From Leifsonia sp. TF02-11 (GTDB lineage: Bacteria; Actinomycetota; Actinomycetes; Actinomycetales; Microbacteriaceae): a stretch of 64,000 bases of DNA. Both the position numbers and the translations under genes were made by a program. The notes below the pieces were generated by a model. That model saw nothing but the letters and a program-made list of their open reading frames with translations. It searched no databases and was not told the DNA's origin. Each line of letters opens with the position of its first letter. Positions within the stretch are counted from its first letter, which is position 1. Shown in pieces: positions 62,784 to 64,000 of the stretch. Location: assembly GCF_017565305.1 (NCBI RefSeq), contig NZ_JAGEKP010000005.1, positions 124,001 to 188,000 of the forward strand, read 5' to 3'.

Positions 62784-64000
62784 GCCGTTCCCCGCTCTTC
62801 CGGCGCGACTATGCGCTGATCTGGACGGCCGGCCTGGTCTCCGACACCGGCGACTGGCTGCTCATGATCGCGCTCCCGCTGTTCGCGTTCTCGGCGACCG
62901 GCTCGGCGCTGGGCGCCTCCGCCGTGTTCCTGGCCGAGCTCATCCCGATGCTGCTCGCCGGGACGTTCCTCGGGGTGCTGGTCGACCGCTGGGACCCGCG
63001 GCGCACGATGATCGTCGTCGCTCTGATCCAGGGGGTCGCGCTCCTGCCGCTGCTGGCCGCCAGCCCTGACCGCATGGGCATCGTCTACGCCGTGGCCGCT
63101 GTTCAGGCGTGTCTCGGTGCCATGATCAACCCGGCGAGGCAGTCGATGGTGCCGCGCCTCCTCCAGCGCGACGAGCTCGGCAGGGGCAACGCCCTCCTCG
63201 CCATCGCCGACAACCTCGCGCGGCTGGTCGGCTCCCCGCTCGGCGGCCTCGCGTTCGCGGTCGGCGGTCTGCCCGGCGTGGTGATCGTGGACGCGGTGAG
63301 CTTCGGCGTGACGGCCCTGCTCGTCGCCTTCACGCGCCCGCTTCCTGCGGTCGCCCCTGCGCAGGGCGCCGAGTCCGCGCCCGCCGTCGAGCGGCGCCTG
63401 CTGCGCGAGTGGGTGGAGGGCATCGCCACGATCGTCCGGAGCCGCGAGCTCCGCACGATCGCGGTGATCGCGGTGCTGGGCAGCGTCGCCCAGGGCGTGT
63501 TCCTCGTCCTGTTCATCGTGTACGTCACGCAAGACCTCGGAGCGAACGACACGGAGGTCGGCCTCCTGCGCGGGGTCCAGGCGATCGGCGGAGTGCTCGG
63601 GGGTCTCCTCACCGGGGTGCTGATCCGCCGGTTCGCTCCGCGCTGGCTGATCGGCGGCGGCTACCTGGTGTTCGGAGCGCTCTCGTTGCTGACCTGGAAC
63701 CTGGCACCGGTCACGACCGCGGTGTGGGTCTACGCCGGCCTGTTCATCGCGATGGGGCTCCCCGCCGTCGCGACCGCGACCGGAGAGATCACCCTCGTCC
63801 AGACGCTCACCCCGCGAGCGACGCTCGGGAGGGTGATCGCCGCCGTGACCACGCTGTCCGGCGCCGCGCAGGGCGTCGGCCTCCTGGTCGCCGGGCTCAT
63901 CGCCGAGTCGGTCGGCACGGTGCGCGTGCTCGACGCCCAGGCGTCGCTCTACCTGCTGTGCGGGGTGCTCGCGCTGGTGTTCCTCGGGGCGGCGAAAGCG
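62780..64000 (+). CDS. MFS transporter, truncated by the window end
   Basis: The frame is open from ATG 62780 to the window edge (407 codons). It reads DYALIWTAGLVSDTGDWLLMIALPLFAF, then GVLVDRWDPRRTMIV (motif A-like), NPARQSMVPRLL, ADNLARLVGSPLGGLAFAVGG and about 11 or 12 helices. It is related to macrolide-efflux-type MFS proteins of the MefA or related class. It is 4-bp coupled to the ArsR-like gene, so it is a likely regulated drug pump. Only the last few residues are missing by length comparison. Confidence 0.9.
   Translation, partial: MSRSPLFRRDYALIWTAGLVSDTGDWLLMIALPLFAFSATGSALGASAVFLAELIPMLLAGTFLGVLVDRWDPRRTMIVVALIQGVALLPLLAASPDRMGIVYAVAAVQACLGAMINPARQSMVPRLLQRDELGRGNALLAIADNLARLVGSPLGGLAFAVGGLPGVVIVDAVSFGVTALLVAFTRPLPAVAPAQGAESAPAVERRLLREWVEGIATIVRSRELRTIAVIAVLGSVAQGVFLVLFIVYVTQDLGANDTEVGLLRGVQAIGGVLGGLLTGVLIRRFAPRWLIGGGYLVFGALSLLTWNLAPVTTAVWVYAGLFIAMGLPAVATATGEITLVQTLTPRATLGRVIAAVTTLSGAAQGVGLLVAGLIAESVGTVRVLDAQASLYLLCGVLALVFLGAAKA

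Overview
The window is a gene-dense, high-GC actinobacterial chromosome segment. Gene content and order (XPB-type helicase with its helicase-associated partner, DUF3027, DUF2530, serC, ideR-like regulator, NlpC/P60 peptidase, HNH nuclease; DUF3263 and LytR-C proteins beside cspA and groEL) point to Actinomycetota, most likely Microbacteriaceae, possibly Leifsonia-like. The genus is inference. No phage genes, CRISPR arrays, rRNA or intact transposons are visible. One tRNA (Arg, anticodon CCU) is present.

Layout. (1) 1-3 kb: end of a 2-oxoacid dehydrogenase operon (E1 alpha tail, E1 beta, lipoyl E2, small acidic protein). (2) 3-10 kb: DMT transporter, nitroreductase and MsrB, DUF3263, LytR-C, cspA, groEL under two HrcA/CIRCE-type operators, a lipoprotein, an SDR. 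(3) 10-16.6 kb: an OmpR-type two-component pair, divergent from a four-gene operon of ferredoxin reductase, FolP2-like pterin-binding protein, RibD/DHFR-like reductase and an APH-fold kinase. (4) 16.6-26 kb: the conserved block with XPB helicase, cold-shock fusion, DUF3027, serC, ideR, a secreted NlpC/P60 hydrolase with a structured leader, and an HNH nuclease preceded by a Cys/His-rich short ORF carrying an intrinsic terminator. (5) 26.1-36.7 kb, after the tRNA: an accessory-looking block with two NarL-type two-component systems, membrane proteins, a lipoprotein and a Baeyer-Villiger-type monooxygenase; a 33-bp element occurs upstream of two of these genes. (6) 36.7-45.4 kb: small enzymes, an MFS pump divergent from an HxlR-SCP2 fusion regulator, an SRPBCC protein divergent from a TetR regulator, DinB, SixA and a hydrolase. 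(7) 45.4-53.7 kb: HtrA-type protease, a rifampin monooxygenase (rox) preceded by a palindrome matching the rifamycin-associated element, a lipoprotein, a frameshifted SDR, YciI-like protein and a second cold-shock protein. (8) 53.7-57 kb: a DUF6230/DUF6114 operon divergent from a TetR regulator across a clean palindrome, then a small AT-richer patch ending in a broken copy of the same TetR gene. (9) 57-64 kb: DsbA-like protein, lactate dehydrogenase with FadR-type regulator and a triple operator, and two MFS pumps around an ArsR-like regulator whose start codon lies next to one arm of a 21-bp inverted repeat.

Functional themes are regulator-target pairs with visible operators (at least six), drug and stress defence (rox, DHA2 pumps, MsrB, DinB) and envelope-associated proteins. 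The least-explained signals are the FolP2/reductase/kinase operon, the Cys/His leader ORF before the HNH gene, the 33-bp paired element, and the DUF6230-DUF6114 operon. All coordinates and motifs were read by eye; family names rest on recalled family features, not database searches.
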